This document shows positions 1-7,872 of a stretch of DNA of 33,878 nt, piece by piece. Below the pieces are notes generated by a model. The model ran no database searches, was not told the origin of the DNA, and worked only from the letters and a program-made list of their open reading frames with translations. The position numbers and the translations under genes are program-made. Within the stretch, counting starts at the first letter, position 1. Each line of letters starts with the position of its first letter. This DNA is from Pseudomonas izuensis (GTDB lineage Bacteria; Pseudomonadota; Gammaproteobacteria; Pseudomonadales; Pseudomonadaceae): NCBI RefSeq assembly GCF_009861505.1, contig NZ_WTFT01000044.1, positions 488 to 34,365 on the forward strand. Reading direction: 5' to 3'.

Positions 1-13
1 CGACGAAATTCCT

Positions 14-39
14 GTGGGAGCAAGGCTTGCCCGCGATGG
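14..39 (+). repeat. Single REP element
   Basis: A REP-like unit whose core is GAGCAAGGCTTGCCCGCG, related to the REP halves found elsewhere in the window but with a different palindrome (GCAAG-G-CTTGC). It lies just 3' of the leftward agmatinase gene. No inverted partner follows it; a partner could lie left of the window edge. Confidence 0.7.
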
Positions 40-65
40 CGTCAGCAGCCGCGCTGCAGTTCGTG

Positions 66-1025
66 CTACCGGTCGACCTTATGCCTGGCCGCATACAGGC
101 ACAGCATCTCCATCGCCAGCGTCGCCGCCGCCAGTGAGGTGATGTCCGCATTGTCATAGGCCGGCGCTACTTCCACCACATCCATGCCCACCAGATTGAT
201 CCCGCGCAAACCGCCGAGGATTTCCAGCGCCTGCACGGTGCTCAAGCCGCCACACACCGGCGTACCGGTGCCCGGAGCGAACGCCGGGTCCAGGCAGTCG
301 ATGTCGAAGGTCAGGTACACCGGGTGATCGCCGACTCGCGCGCGAATCGCCTCGACCATCGCATCCACCCCACGCCGATGCACCTGCCGCGCGTCCAATA
401 CCTCAAAGCCCTGATGATCGTCGTTAGTGGTGCGCAGACCAATCTGCACCGAACGCGACGGATCGACCAGGCCTTCTTTGGCGGCGTGCCAGAACATGGT
501 GCCGTGGTCGATGCGCTTGCCCTCTTCGTCCGGCCAAGTGTCACTGTGGGCGTCGAAATGGATCAGCGACAGCGGGCCGTGCTTGCGTGCGTGGGCCTTG
601 AGCAGCGGGTAGGTGATGAAGTGATCCCCGCCGAAAGTCAGCATCGCGCTGCCGGCGTTGAGGATGTGCTCGGCGTGGGCCTCGATGCTTTCCGGGGTCG
701 ATTGCGGGGAACCGTAATCGAAATCGCAATCGCCGAAATCCACCACCGCCAAATGATCGAACGGATCGAAAGTCCACGGCCAGTGTCGCTCCCAGGCAAT
801 GCCGGTGGACGCCGCGCGAATCCCCCGCGGTCCAAAGCGCGCGCCGGGACGGTTGCTGGTGGCGGTGTCGAACGGCACGCCGCTGACGGCCACGTCGACA
901 CCGCGTAAGTCGCGGCTGTAGCGGCGGCGCATGAAACTGGTGATGCCCGCGTAGGTGCTTTCGGCGGCGGTGCCATACAGGCTGTCGCGGGTCATGGCCT
1001 GGTCGTTTTGCATCGGGACGTCCAT
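66..1025 (-). CDS. speB: Agmatinase-family ureohydrolase
   Basis: A 319-residue arginase/agmatinase-fold enzyme that hydrolyses a guanidino compound to an amine plus urea in the cytoplasm. The binuclear manganese ligands are visible: GGDHF (H135), HFDAHSD (D158, H160, D162) and FDIDCLDP (D241, D243). The length is typical of agmatinase, guanidinobutyrase and guanidinopropionase, and these cannot be told apart by eye, so the symbol is provisional. The start is ATG at 1025, with AAGGA seven bases upstream. It lies 13 bp downstream of the PotF-like gene on the same strand, so the two very probably form one transcript. The polyamine-type binding protein next door favours agmatine, which would be converted to putrescine. 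The divergent LysR gene is the likely regulator. Confidence 0.85.
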   Translation of the reverse strand: MDVPMQNDQAMTRDSLYGTAAESTYAGITSFMRRRYSRDLRGVDVAVSGVPFDTATSNRPGARFGPRGIRAASTGIAWERHWPWTFDPFDHLAVVDFGDCDFDYGSPQSTPESIEAHAEHILNAGSAMLTFGGDHFITYPLLKAHARKHGPLSLIHFDAHSDTWPDEEGKRIDHGTMFWHAAKEGLVDPSRSVQIGLRTTNDDHQGFEVLDARQVHRRGVDAMVEAIRARVGDHPVYLTFDIDCLDPAFAPGTGTPVCGGLSTVQALEILGGLRGINLVGMDVVEVAPAYDNADITSLAAATLAMEMLCLYAARHKVDR

Positions 1026-1038
1026 CTCGGATTCCTTA

Positions 1039-2130
1039 TTATTGGCGGCTACGGAAGGTGGTCCACACGCGGGTGCGCTGGCGCATGTCCTTGAGGCTCA
1101 TGCTGCGGTCGGCGTACAGCCGGCCACGAACGTCGGCGGGTGGGTAGATGTCGGGGTCGGTGCGCACCGCCTCATCCACCAGCGGCGTCGCGGCCTGGTT
1201 GGCGGTGGCAAAGAACAGGGTATTGGTCAGCGCCGCTACGGATTCTGGGCGCAACATGAACTCGATGAACTGGCGCGCGGCTTCGGGGTGCGGTGCATCC
1301 TTGGGGATCGCCAGATTGTCCTGCCACACGAGGGTGCCTTCCTTGGGTATCCGGTACGCAATTTCGTAGGGCTTGTTGGCCTTGCGCGCCTGATCGGCAG
1401 CCATGCTCGCATCACCGTTATAAGCCAGCGCCAGGCAGACACTGCCATTGGCCAGATCGTTGATCTGCCGGCCGCTGGCGACGTACAGCACCGATGGCTG
1501 CAGCTTGTGCAACAGTGCCTGGGCCGCGTCGAGATCGTCCTTGTCGGTGCTGTAGGGATCTTTGCCCAGATAGTGCAGCGCCAGGCCGATCACTTCCTGG
1601 GGCGAGTCGATGATCGCAATGCCGCAGTCTTTCAGCTGGCTGGCGTATTCGGGCTTGAACAGCAGGTCCAGGCTGTTGAGCGGCACGTTCGGCAAGCGTT
1701 TCTGTACGGCTTCGACATTCATCCCAAGCCCGAGGGTGCCCCAGGTGTAGGGCACGCCGTATTGATTGCCGGGATCGACAGCGGCGAGTTTCTCCAGCAG
1801 ATCCGGATCAAGGTTGGCATAGCCCTTCAAGCCCTCGTGGGGAATCGCTTTGAGGGCTCCGGCTGCCAGCCCGCGCGCCAACACGCTGGACGATGGCACC
1901 ACCACGTCATAGCCGCTGCCGCCGGTGAGCAGTTTGGTTTCCAGCACCTCCGGCGCATCGAACGTGTCGTAACGCACGTGAATGCCGGTTTCCTGCTCGA
2001 AGCGTTGCAAGGTTTCGGGGGCGACGTAATCGGCCCAACTGTAGAGATTGACGACTTTATCCTCGGCATGGGCCGCAGCGGCCATCGCAAGGAACAGCGC
2101 GGGAACACACATCTTGAACACGGGAGCCAT
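1039..2130 (-). CDS. PotF-like polyamine ABC transporter periplasmic binding protein
   Basis: A 363-residue periplasmic solute-binding protein of the spermidine/putrescine (PotD/PotF) family. It begins with a Sec signal peptide ending in AAAAHA, cleaved before EDKVVNLYSWADYV. The SWADY segment, YNGDAS and WQDNLAIPKDAP correspond to ligand-contact regions of PotF. The start at 2130 is preferred over an in-frame ATG at 2181 because the signal peptide begins there and an AGG-containing ribosome site precedes it; the upstream ATG has none. It is followed after 13 bp by the agmatinase gene. No PotG/H/I-type ATPase or permease genes are nearby, so it either serves a transporter encoded elsewhere or acts as a sensing protein. 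Confidence 0.88.
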   Translation of the reverse strand: MAPVFKMCVPALFLAMAAAAHAEDKVVNLYSWADYVAPETLQRFEQETGIHVRYDTFDAPEVLETKLLTGGSGYDVVVPSSSVLARGLAAGALKAIPHEGLKGYANLDPDLLEKLAAVDPGNQYGVPYTWGTLGLGMNVEAVQKRLPNVPLNSLDLLFKPEYASQLKDCGIAIIDSPQEVIGLALHYLGKDPYSTDKDDLDAAQALLHKLQPSVLYVASGRQINDLANGSVCLALAYNGDASMAADQARKANKPYEIAYRIPKEGTLVWQDNLAIPKDAPHPEAARQFIEFMLRPESVAALTNTLFFATANQAATPLVDEAVRTDPDIYPPADVRGRLYADRSMSLKDMRQRTRVWTTFRSRQ

Positions 2131-2209
2131 GACGAACACCTGACCGGAGGAAGTGGTTGCAGGATGCGCGGTCGGATACATTGGTGAAATATCAAGTCTC
2201 TTAACCTGA

Positions 2210-2227
2210 CATTACGAAGGAGTAATG
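2210..2227. promoter_or_regulatory. Palindrome enclosing the LysR ribosome-binding site
   Basis: CATTAC-GAAGGA-GTAATG is a perfect 6-bp inverted repeat with a 6-base spacer. It lies in the divergent region between the PotF-like gene and the LysR gene. The spacer carries the AAGGAG that serves the LysR start. It could be a LysR-type operator or an RNA hairpin that presents or hides the ribosome site; sequence alone does not decide. Confidence 0.45.
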
Positions 2228-2231
2228 TTTG

Positions 2232-3125
2232 ATGCTCGGTCAACTCCACGACCTGGACCTGCAACTGCTGCGCCTGTTTGTCAGCGTGGCGGAGTGTGGC
2301 GGCTTCAGCGCGGCCCAGGGTGAACTCGGCTTGAGTCAGTCCAGCATCAGCCAGCAAATGGCCAAGCTGGAAACCCGCCTGGGTTATCGTTTATGCAGTC
2401 GTGGCAAGGGCGGGTTCAGGATCACTCCGAAAGGCGAACAATTGCTCAGCGCCACCCGCGGGCTGTTCCAATCCATCGAAGCGTTCCGTCATCAATCCAA
2501 CGGCGTGGCCGGGCGCTTGATCGGTGAAGTCCGCCTGGGCTTGTCCGAGGCACTGGATCAGTCGGTGCTGCAACGGGTGGCCGAGGCAATCCGGCGCTTT
2601 CGCGAACGCGATGAATCGGTGCGCATCGAGTTGATGAGCGCCATGCCCGGCGAAATGGAGCGCTTGCTGCTGCAACAGCGGCTGGACCTGGCCATCGGTT
2701 ATTTCTCCCAGGTGCAAAGTGCATTCGACTACCGCGAACTGTTCACCGAAACCCAGCACTTGTATTGCGCGGCGGGCCATCCGCTGTTCACCAATGACGC
2801 GCCGGATGACCAGGCGTTGCAGGCCTGCGATCGGGTCGATCACCCCTACCGCTTCCTGCGCAGCGACGAGCCCTTTCAGGGAAAGCTGTGTTCAGCGCGT
2901 TCGGAGCAGGTCGAAGGCACCCTCGCCTTCATACTGTCCGGCAAGCATATCGGCTATCTGCCTGAGCACTTTGCCCGAAGCTGGGAGGACAAGGGCGTGC
3001 TGCGGGTCGTGCGCCGAGAAGGCATGAGTTTCGACGTGGCGTTTCACCTGGCCCGCCATCGAGCGCAGGTGCCGGGGGATGCGCAGAAGGCGTTTGAAGA
3101 GGATCTGCTGGCGGCGTTTGCCTGA
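2232..3125 (+). CDS. LysR-type transcriptional regulator
   Basis: A LysR regulator of about 297 residues. The N-terminal winged helix starts at LGQLHDLDLQLLRLFVSVAE and carries the recognition-helix segment GLSQSSISQQMAKLE, followed by a type-2 periplasmic-binding-like effector domain from about residue 90. ATG 2232 is chosen, nine bases after AAGGAG; a TTG one codon earlier is equally possible. The gene diverges from the potF-like/speB pair with about 100 bp between them and is followed by a purine permease gene. By family habit it probably controls its divergent neighbours and itself. The inducer is not evident; agmatine or another polyamine is a reasonable guess from context only. Confidence 0.88.
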   Translation: MLGQLHDLDLQLLRLFVSVAECGGFSAAQGELGLSQSSISQQMAKLETRLGYRLCSRGKGGFRITPKGEQLLSATRGLFQSIEAFRHQSNGVAGRLIGEVRLGLSEALDQSVLQRVAEAIRRFRERDESVRIELMSAMPGEMERLLLQQRLDLAIGYFSQVQSAFDYRELFTETQHLYCAAGHPLFTNDAPDDQALQACDRVDHPYRFLRSDEPFQGKLCSARSEQVEGTLAFILSGKHIGYLPEHFARSWEDKGVLRVVRREGMSFDVAFHLARHRAQVPGDAQKAFEEDLLAAFA

Positions 3126-3157
3126 GCACCACAATGCTCATGCCAGACACAATCCTT

Positions 3158-3256
3158 GTAGGAGCTGGCTTGCCAGCGAAAAATCCAGGAACGACACGGT
3201 TAACCAATCAATACGCTTAATCGTTTACGACCATCGCTGGCAAGCCAGCTCCTACA
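3158..3256. repeat. REP doublet (family A)
   Basis: Two inverted copies of a REP with core GAGCTGGCTTGCCAGC, at 3158-3180 and 3234-3256, each ending in GTAGGAG on the outer side. They flank a spacer of about 50 bases. The doublet lies between the LysR gene and the permease gene and is of the REPIN type typical of Pseudomonas. Confidence 0.9.
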
Positions 3257-3345
3257 GGGGTTGCGGTGCTCGCCACTCAATGGTGTTTCTGGCATCCTGC
3301 GCCTCCATTTTCTGACCCGGCCCGCCTTCTGGCTTGCACACAACC

Positions 3346-4809
3346 ATGACCGCCTCCGAAAAACCACGCCACACTGACCTGATCTACGGCCTCGACGACC
3401 GCCCGCACCTGACCGCCACCGTGTTCGCCGCGCTGCAACATGTGCTCGCCAGTTTCGTCGGCATCATCACCCCGACCCTGATCATGGGCAGCGCTCTGGG
3501 CCTTCAAAGCGAAATCCCCTACCTGATCAGCATGGCGCTGTTCGTCTCGGGCCTGGGCACTTTCGTACAGGCGCGGCGCTTCGGTCCGGTCGGTTCCGGC
3601 CTGCTGTGCCTGCAAGGCACCAGTTTCTCGTTTATCAGTGTGATCCTCAGTGCCGGGTTCATGGTCAAGGCTCGCGGTGGCGGCACCGATGAAATCCTCT
3701 CAACGATCTTCGGTGTGTGCTTCTTCGCCGCGTTCATCGAAGTGGTGTTGAGCCAGTTCATCGGCAAGCTTCGGATGCTGATCACACCAGTGGTGACCGG
3801 CACCATCATCACACTCATGGGCCTGTCGCTGATCAAGGTCGCCATGACCGACATTGCCGGCGGTTTCGGTGCCGCAGACCTTGGCGCGGCCAGCCACCTG
3901 GGCCTGGCGGCGCTGGTGCTCGGCACCATTGTGGTATTGAACCGGGTGGACGTACCGTTCCTGCGCCTGGGGGCGATTGTCATCGGCCTGACCCTGGGCT
4001 ATGTCGTCGCCTGGCTGCTGGGGCACGTCGATTTCGCCAGCCTGCCTGCCATACCGCTGATGAGCGTGCCGGTGCCGTTCAAGTACGGGTTCTCCTTCGA
4101 TTGGGTGGCATTCGTGCCGGTGGCGGTGATTTTCCTGGTGTCGCCACTGGAAGCGGCCGGCGACCTGACCGCCAACTCGATGATTTCCCGGCAGCCGGTC
4201 AAAGGCCCTGTCTACATTCGCCGGATCAAGTCCGGTTTGTTGGCCGACGGCCTCAACTCAGCCATGGCAGCCGTGTTCAACAGCATGCCGATGGTGACCT
4301 TCGCCCAGAACAACGGGGTGATTCAACTGACCGGCGTGGCCAGCCGTTATGTGGCGTTTTTCATTGCCGGGCTGTTGGTGCTGCTGGGGTTGTTCCCGAT
4401 GATCGGCGCGGTACTGCAACTGATGCCAAAACCGGTGCTCGGTGGCGCCGAGCTGGTGATGTTCGGCACTGTCGCCGTGGCCGGGATCAAGATCCTCGCT
4501 GAAGCGGGCCTGCATCGACGCAACATGCTGATCGTGGCGATTTCCATCGGCATGGGCCTGGGTGTGGCGGCAGTCCCGGAGGTCTTGCGCGAGTTGCCAA
4601 AGGCGTTGCATAACATCTTCGAATCACCGATCACCGTCGGTGCGCTGTGCGCGATCGTTTTGAACATCTTCCTGCCCGAAGAATTCATCGAGCTGGAAGA
4701 AGATGATTTCGACCCGGAAGCCTCTATCCTGCAAGTGATGGAAAACCCGGATGTCCCGGCCAAAGGTGAACCGGCAGCGCCTGTGGTTGGCGCAAGCCTG
4801 AACCGCTAG
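3346..4809 (+). CDS. NCS2-family purine/xanthine:cation symporter
   Basis: A 487-residue inner-membrane permease of the nucleobase:cation symporter-2 family, with 12-14 hydrophobic segments. Family hallmarks are present: QH in the first helix (31-32), QGTSFSF (90-96), the SPLEAAGDLT segment with E269, and QNNGVIQLTG (321-330). These resemble bacterial xanthine and urate carriers more than uracil carriers. ATG 3346 is chosen over an in-frame TTG at 3334 because MTASEKPRHTDLIYGLDD is a natural N terminus. It follows the LysR gene after a REP doublet and ends at a hairpin with a T-run. Its placement beside an agmatinase suggests a nitrogen-scavenging neighbourhood, but shared regulation is not shown. 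Confidence 0.9.
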   Translation: MTASEKPRHTDLIYGLDDRPHLTATVFAALQHVLASFVGIITPTLIMGSALGLQSEIPYLISMALFVSGLGTFVQARRFGPVGSGLLCLQGTSFSFISVILSAGFMVKARGGGTDEILSTIFGVCFFAAFIEVVLSQFIGKLRMLITPVVTGTIITLMGLSLIKVAMTDIAGGFGAADLGAASHLGLAALVLGTIVVLNRVDVPFLRLGAIVIGLTLGYVVAWLLGHVDFASLPAIPLMSVPVPFKYGFSFDWVAFVPVAVIFLVSPLEAAGDLTANSMISRQPVKGPVYIRRIKSGLLADGLNSAMAAVFNSMPMVTFAQNNGVIQLTGVASRYVAFFIAGLLVLLGLFPMIGAVLQLMPKPVLGGAELVMFGTVAVAGIKILAEAGLHRRNMLIVAISIGMGLGVAAVPEVLRELPKALHNIFESPITVGALCAIVLNIFLPEEFIELEEDDFDPEASILQVMENPDVPAKGEPAAPVVGASLNR

Positions 4810-4819
4810 ACAATGGCTC

Positions 4820-4850
4820 AAGGGTTGGGCCCTGGCGGTTCAGCCCTTTT
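4820..4850 (+). terminator. Rho-independent terminator after the NCS2 permease
   Basis: AAGGGTTGGGCC pairs with GGTTCAGCCCTT (about 12 pairs with three G-U pairs) around a CTGGC loop, and the stem runs into TTTT. It starts 11 bases after the permease stop codon. Confidence 0.6.
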
Positions 4851-4868
4851 ATCGATGAGAGCACGTCC

Positions 4869-5033
4869 ATGCGCAGCATCTCCGCGGTCATCCTTTCCCT
4901 CCTGCCGCTCTCCCTGAGCGCCTGCGCGCTGTTCCCCAATCGAGATCCGCTGAACATTAATGTGATGGGCTCGAGCCGTTGCGTCGATAGTGGCAAGCTC
5001 AGCCTGCCGGAGCCTTTCACCGGTAGCCGCTAA
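4869..5033 (+). CDS. Small predicted lipoprotein, 54 residues
   Basis: A short reading frame with an N-terminal signal (MRSISAVILSLLPLSLSAC) ending in the lipobox LSAC, so Cys19 would be lipidated and the mature part would be about 36 residues. The mature part contains NINVMGSSRCVDSG and a second cysteine (C38). I do not recognise a family. It sits 18 bp beyond the permease terminator hairpin and just before a REP doublet. A ribosome site is not strong: GAGAGCAC lies about eight bases upstream. The lipobox and the clean stop before the REP make it likely to be real. Confidence 0.6.
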   Translation: MRSISAVILSLLPLSLSACALFPNRDPLNINVMGSSRCVDSGKLSLPEPFTGSR

Positions 5034-5059
5034 GGGCGATTTCGTCGGTGGTCGATTCC

Positions 5060-5149
5060 TGTAGGAGCTGGCTTGCCAGCGAAGGCGGCGTGTCAGTCCA
5101 CGGTGATGTTGGCTGTGTCGCCGTCTTCGCTGGCAAGCCAGTTCCTACA
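5060..5149. repeat. REP doublet (family A)
   Basis: Inverted REP copies with core GAGCTGGCTTGCCAGC at 5060-5083 and, with one substitution, at 5126-5149. The spacer contains GTGTCAGTCCACGGTGATGTT, which resembles spacers in other doublets of the window. It lies between the small lipoprotein gene and the convergent nitrilase gene. Confidence 0.9.
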
Positions 5150-5153
5150 AGGG

Positions 5154-6077
5154 TCAGGTGTTGAATTTCACGCCGGGTTTGGCCCGCTCATCCACGTTCA
5201 GCTCGAATATATCTGGCCGCGCATAGTGCCCGACCACGTCGTAGTCATAGCGGGCGCGAATCAAATCATCCGTGTCGATGTGTGCCGTGAGCAAACCGGC
5301 CTTGCCGCGCAATGGCCCGGCCAGGATGTCGCCCATCGGCCCGACAATCACACTGCCGCCGGCAATCAACGGTCGATCCGCCGGCCAGTTGGCAATCTCC
5401 ACACCCAAGGCCTGCGGCGAGTCCTGGACCTGGCAGGCGCTGACCACGAAGCATCGCCCCTCGTGGGCAATATGGCGCATGCTGACCTGCCACATCTCCC
5501 GCTCGTCCACCGTCGGTGCACACCACACCTCCACGCCTTTGGCGTACATCGCGGTGCGCAACAGCGGCATCATGTTTTCCCAGCACACCACCGCGCCAAT
5601 TCGCCCGACCTGACTGTCGATCACCGGCAAAGTCGAACCGTCACCTTTGCCCCAGATCAACCGTTCCGTGCCGGTCGGCATCAATTTGCGGTGCTTGCCC
5701 ACCAGTCCCGCCTGCGGATCAAAGTACAGCGCGGTGCAATACAACGTACTCCCCGACCGCTCGATGACCCCGATCACCAGATTCGCCCCGGTGCGCGCCG
5801 ACAGGTCGGCCAGTGCTTCGGTTTCCGCGCCGGGCACGTCGATGGCGTTGGCGAAGTAGCGGGCAAAGGCCTCGCGCCCTTCCGGCAGGCGATAGCCCAG
5901 TTGCGTGCCGAAACCTTCGCCTTTCGGGTAGCCGCCAAGCAACGCCTCGGGCATCACCACCAAAGCGGCGCCGGATTCGATGATTGCGTTTTCATAAGAC
6001 AGGATCTGTTCCAGGGTTTGTGCCTTGCCGCCGGGCAAGGCGCCGATTTGCAATGCGGCAACAATGGATCTGGACAT
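5154..6077 (-). CDS. Aliphatic nitrilase
   Basis: A 307-residue member of the carbon-nitrogen hydrolase superfamily, nitrilase branch, which converts a nitrile to its carboxylic acid plus ammonia in the cytoplasm. The catalytic triad is visible: E44 in MPEALLGGYPKG, K131 in HRKLMPT and C165 in GAVVCWENMMP. The CWENxMP signature separates true nitrilases from amidases. The start is ATG 6077 with GGAG upstream. It diverges from a LysR gene across 72 bp. This matches, as I recall it, the plant-associated P. fluorescens nitrilase PinA with its LysR partner PinR, where beta-cyanoalanine is a substrate; assignment to that enzyme is inference. Confidence 0.9.
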   Translation of the reverse strand: MSRSIVAALQIGALPGGKAQTLEQILSYENAIIESGAALVVMPEALLGGYPKGEGFGTQLGYRLPEGREAFARYFANAIDVPGAETEALADLSARTGANLVIGVIERSGSTLYCTALYFDPQAGLVGKHRKLMPTGTERLIWGKGDGSTLPVIDSQVGRIGAVVCWENMMPLLRTAMYAKGVEVWCAPTVDEREMWQVSMRHIAHEGRCFVVSACQVQDSPQALGVEIANWPADRPLIAGGSVIVGPMGDILAGPLRGKAGLLTAHIDTDDLIRARYDYDVVGHYARPDIFELNVDERAKPGVKFNT

Positions 6078-6130
6078 CGCGGTAACTCCGTTCGCATCAG
6101 GTGTTGCTCATTCTCAAGCGCCACGGGATC

Positions 6131-6176
6131 ATGAATAAAGCCCCATTCAATGCTGAATGATATGAACCGGATGAAT
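6131..6176. promoter_or_regulatory. Candidate LysR operator at the nitrilase/LysR divergent promoter
   Basis: CATTCA-ATGC-TGAATG (6144-6159) is a perfect palindrome, preceded by ATGAAT at 6131 and followed by ATGAAT at 6171. The repeated half-site at roughly helical spacing resembles a multi-site operator. It overlaps the first possible ATG of the LysR gene (6150), hinting that a later start (6162 or 6171) is used. Confidence 0.4.
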
Positions 6177-7076
6177 ATCGCCGATATCGACCTCAATCTG
6201 CTCAAAGTCTTCGAGGCACTGCACGAGGAATCCAGCGCCAGCCGCGCCGCACTGCGCCTTGGCGTGACGCAATCGGCGGTCAGCGCGGCATTGCGCCGCT
6301 TGCGCGAAGTGTATGGCGATCAATTGTTCGTACGCACCGGTCGCGGCCTGGCACCCACGCTCAAGGCCAATCAGCTCAAGCCGGTGGTCAGCGATGCCCT
6401 GAACAAATGCCGTCAGAGCCTGGCGATGGTCGACCCTGGCGCCAGCCATTACGACGGGCGCTCCGTGACCGTAGGCATGTCTGATGATTTCGAGATCGCC
6501 TATGGCCGGCGCATGATCGAAGAAGTCGCCCGCCGCGCGCCAAAGCTGCGCCTGATCTTCCGCCAGACCCACAGTCAGATCGTCGCCCAGGCCTTGATGG
6601 AGCGCAGCATCGACCTGGCGATTGCCGCCGGCGGGTTTGCCGAACGCCTGCTCAGCCGTCAGGTGTTGGGTGAAGGGGGTTATGCGTGTCTGGTGGATCC
6701 GCTCAGCCTGACAGCGGGACAACAGAGCATCAGCCTTGAAGAGTTCGTCACTCGCGAACACATCCTGGTGTCGTCGGGAGGTTTCATCGGTATCACTGAC
6801 GAGGGTCTGGCGGCGTTGGGCTTGAGCCGACAGGTCTGTGCCTCGACCACTCATTTTGCGGCATTGCCGCACCTGCTCAAGGGTAGCCAGGCGGTGGCGA
6901 CCATTCCCGACCACGCTGCCCGCAGCATCGCGGCACTCAGCGGCCTGACGCTGCTGCACTGCCCCCTGGCGTTGCCGCGCTACCCGATCGAACTGGGCTG
7001 GCGTACCAGTACCCAGCTCGATCCGGTGGTGCTGAAGGTGCGCGAGGCGATTGCCGCGAGTTTTGCGAGCGCGTAG
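6150..7076 (+). CDS. LysR-type regulator of the nitrilase gene
   Basis: A regulator of up to 308 residues. The winged helix begins at IADIDLNLLKVFEALHEE, with recognition region GVTQSAVSAALRRLRE and the usual LFVRTGRGLAPT wing, and is followed by an effector-binding domain. The opening pattern DLNLLKVFEALHEE is that of the NodD/NahR-like LysR branch. Starts at 6150, 6162 and 6171 are all possible and none has a strong ribosome site; the longest is given. The gene diverges from the nitrilase gene and, by family habit, probably activates it in response to a nitrile or related plant metabolite. It ends 30 bp before the convergent small gene. Confidence 0.88.
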   Translation: MLNDMNRMNIADIDLNLLKVFEALHEESSASRAALRLGVTQSAVSAALRRLREVYGDQLFVRTGRGLAPTLKANQLKPVVSDALNKCRQSLAMVDPGASHYDGRSVTVGMSDDFEIAYGRRMIEEVARRAPKLRLIFRQTHSQIVAQALMERSIDLAIAAGGFAERLLSRQVLGEGGYACLVDPLSLTAGQQSISLEEFVTREHILVSSGGFIGITDEGLAALGLSRQVCASTTHFAALPHLLKGSQAVATIPDHAARSIAALSGLTLLHCPLALPRYPIELGWRTSTQLDPVVLKVREAIAASFASA

Positions 7077-7106
7077 GAGCTGTCGCAGGAATGTGTCAGC
7101 AGAAAG

Positions 7107-7361
7107 TTATTTGTTGGCAGCCATCAGGCGATTGACTTCACTGCGCACCATGTTCGAGAACTCCGGCGGCGACATGCCGTCCAGTTCGGCGCGGACCCAT
7201 TCGGCCCATTTGCCTTTGCGTTTGGCGCGCTCACCGAACAACCGCGCCGCCTCGCCCTTGGCTTTGCCCAGGTTGTTTTGCCAGAGTTCGAATAGACGGG
7301 ATTTTTCATCTTCAAGCGCAGCGCGCTCGGCAAGGGATTTGTCGGCCAGATTGAAGCTCAT
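7107..7361 (-). CDS. Small conserved cytoplasmic protein, 84 residues
   Basis: A charged, mostly helical protein (pI probably basic) with no signal peptide, membrane segment or cysteine. It opens with MSFNLADKSLAERAALEDEK and contains KGKWAEWVRAELDGMSP. AGGAAA lies six bases before the ATG at 7361, a good ribosome site. I do not recognise a characterised family. It diverges from the DUF883 gene across 164 bp that holds a perfect 15-base palindrome. The clear ribosome site and the compositional bias of a real protein support it. Confidence 0.7.
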   Translation of the reverse strand: MSFNLADKSLAERAALEDEKSRLFELWQNNLGKAKGEAARLFGERAKRKGKWAEWVRAELDGMSPPEFSNMVRSEVNRLMAANK

Positions 7362-7403
7362 GGGAATTTCCTGCTGCGTAAAATAGGCGACATCTTACAC
7401 TGT

Positions 7404-7418
7404 AGGACGAATCGTCCT
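7404..7418. promoter_or_regulatory. Perfect 15-base palindrome in a divergent promoter region
   Basis: AGGACGA-A-TCGTCCT lies 43 bp upstream of the 84-residue gene and 108 bp upstream of the DUF883 gene. There is no T-run, so an operator is more likely than a terminator. Confidence 0.35.
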
Positions 7419-7525
7419 GCGCTGGATTTTCTCCGGGAACGAGTCCGGACGCAAAGTCGCTGCAACTTTTTCAATCGCCGCGCACTCCACTGTTCACTGT
7501 CCACTTACCTGCAAGGAGTACTTCA

Positions 7526-7843
7526 ATGGCCCGAAAATCCGCCGCACAAGCCGCCGAGGACCAAATCAAGGATCAGGCCTTCAGCGAGCTTCAGACGCTG
7601 ATCGAAGAATCGGAAAAACTGCTCAAAAGCAGTGCCTCACTGGTGGGTGAGGAAGCGGAGACACTGCGAGGGCAAATCGCCCTGAAACTCCAGCAGGCCC
7701 GGGACTCGGTAACCAGCGTTCGTAACCGGACGCTGCCTGCGGTCGAAGCCACCGAAACCTATATCGGCGGTCATCCATGGCAAACCGTGGCGGTTTCCGC
7801 TGGTTTCGGCCTGGTGGTCGGGTTGTTGCTGGCACGGCGGTAA
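7526..7843 (+). CDS. DUF883 / ElaB-YqjD-like membrane-anchored protein
   Basis: A 105-residue protein with the layout of the ElaB/YqjD/YgaM family: an N-terminal charged, coiled-coil-prone region (about 10-70), then GHPWQTV and a single C-terminal membrane helix with glycine spacing (GFGLVVGLLLARR). E. coli relatives anchor to the inner membrane and bind ribosomes in stationary phase; that role here is by homology. AAGGAG six bases before ATG 7526 is a near-ideal ribosome site. It stands alone, followed by a REP doublet. Confidence 0.85.
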   Translation: MARKSAAQAAEDQIKDQAFSELQTLIEESEKLLKSSASLVGEEAETLRGQIALKLQQARDSVTSVRNRTLPAVEATETYIGGHPWQTVAVSAGFGLVVGLLLARR

Positions 7844-7872
7844 ACACAAAATCTTCAAGCCATGCGTGCACC

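Noticed and set aside
955..2187. Long open frame antisense to the PotF-like gene
   Set aside because: It mirrors the third-position GC bias of the true gene and has no recognisable domains or credible start site. The opposite strand has a clear signal peptide and family motifs.
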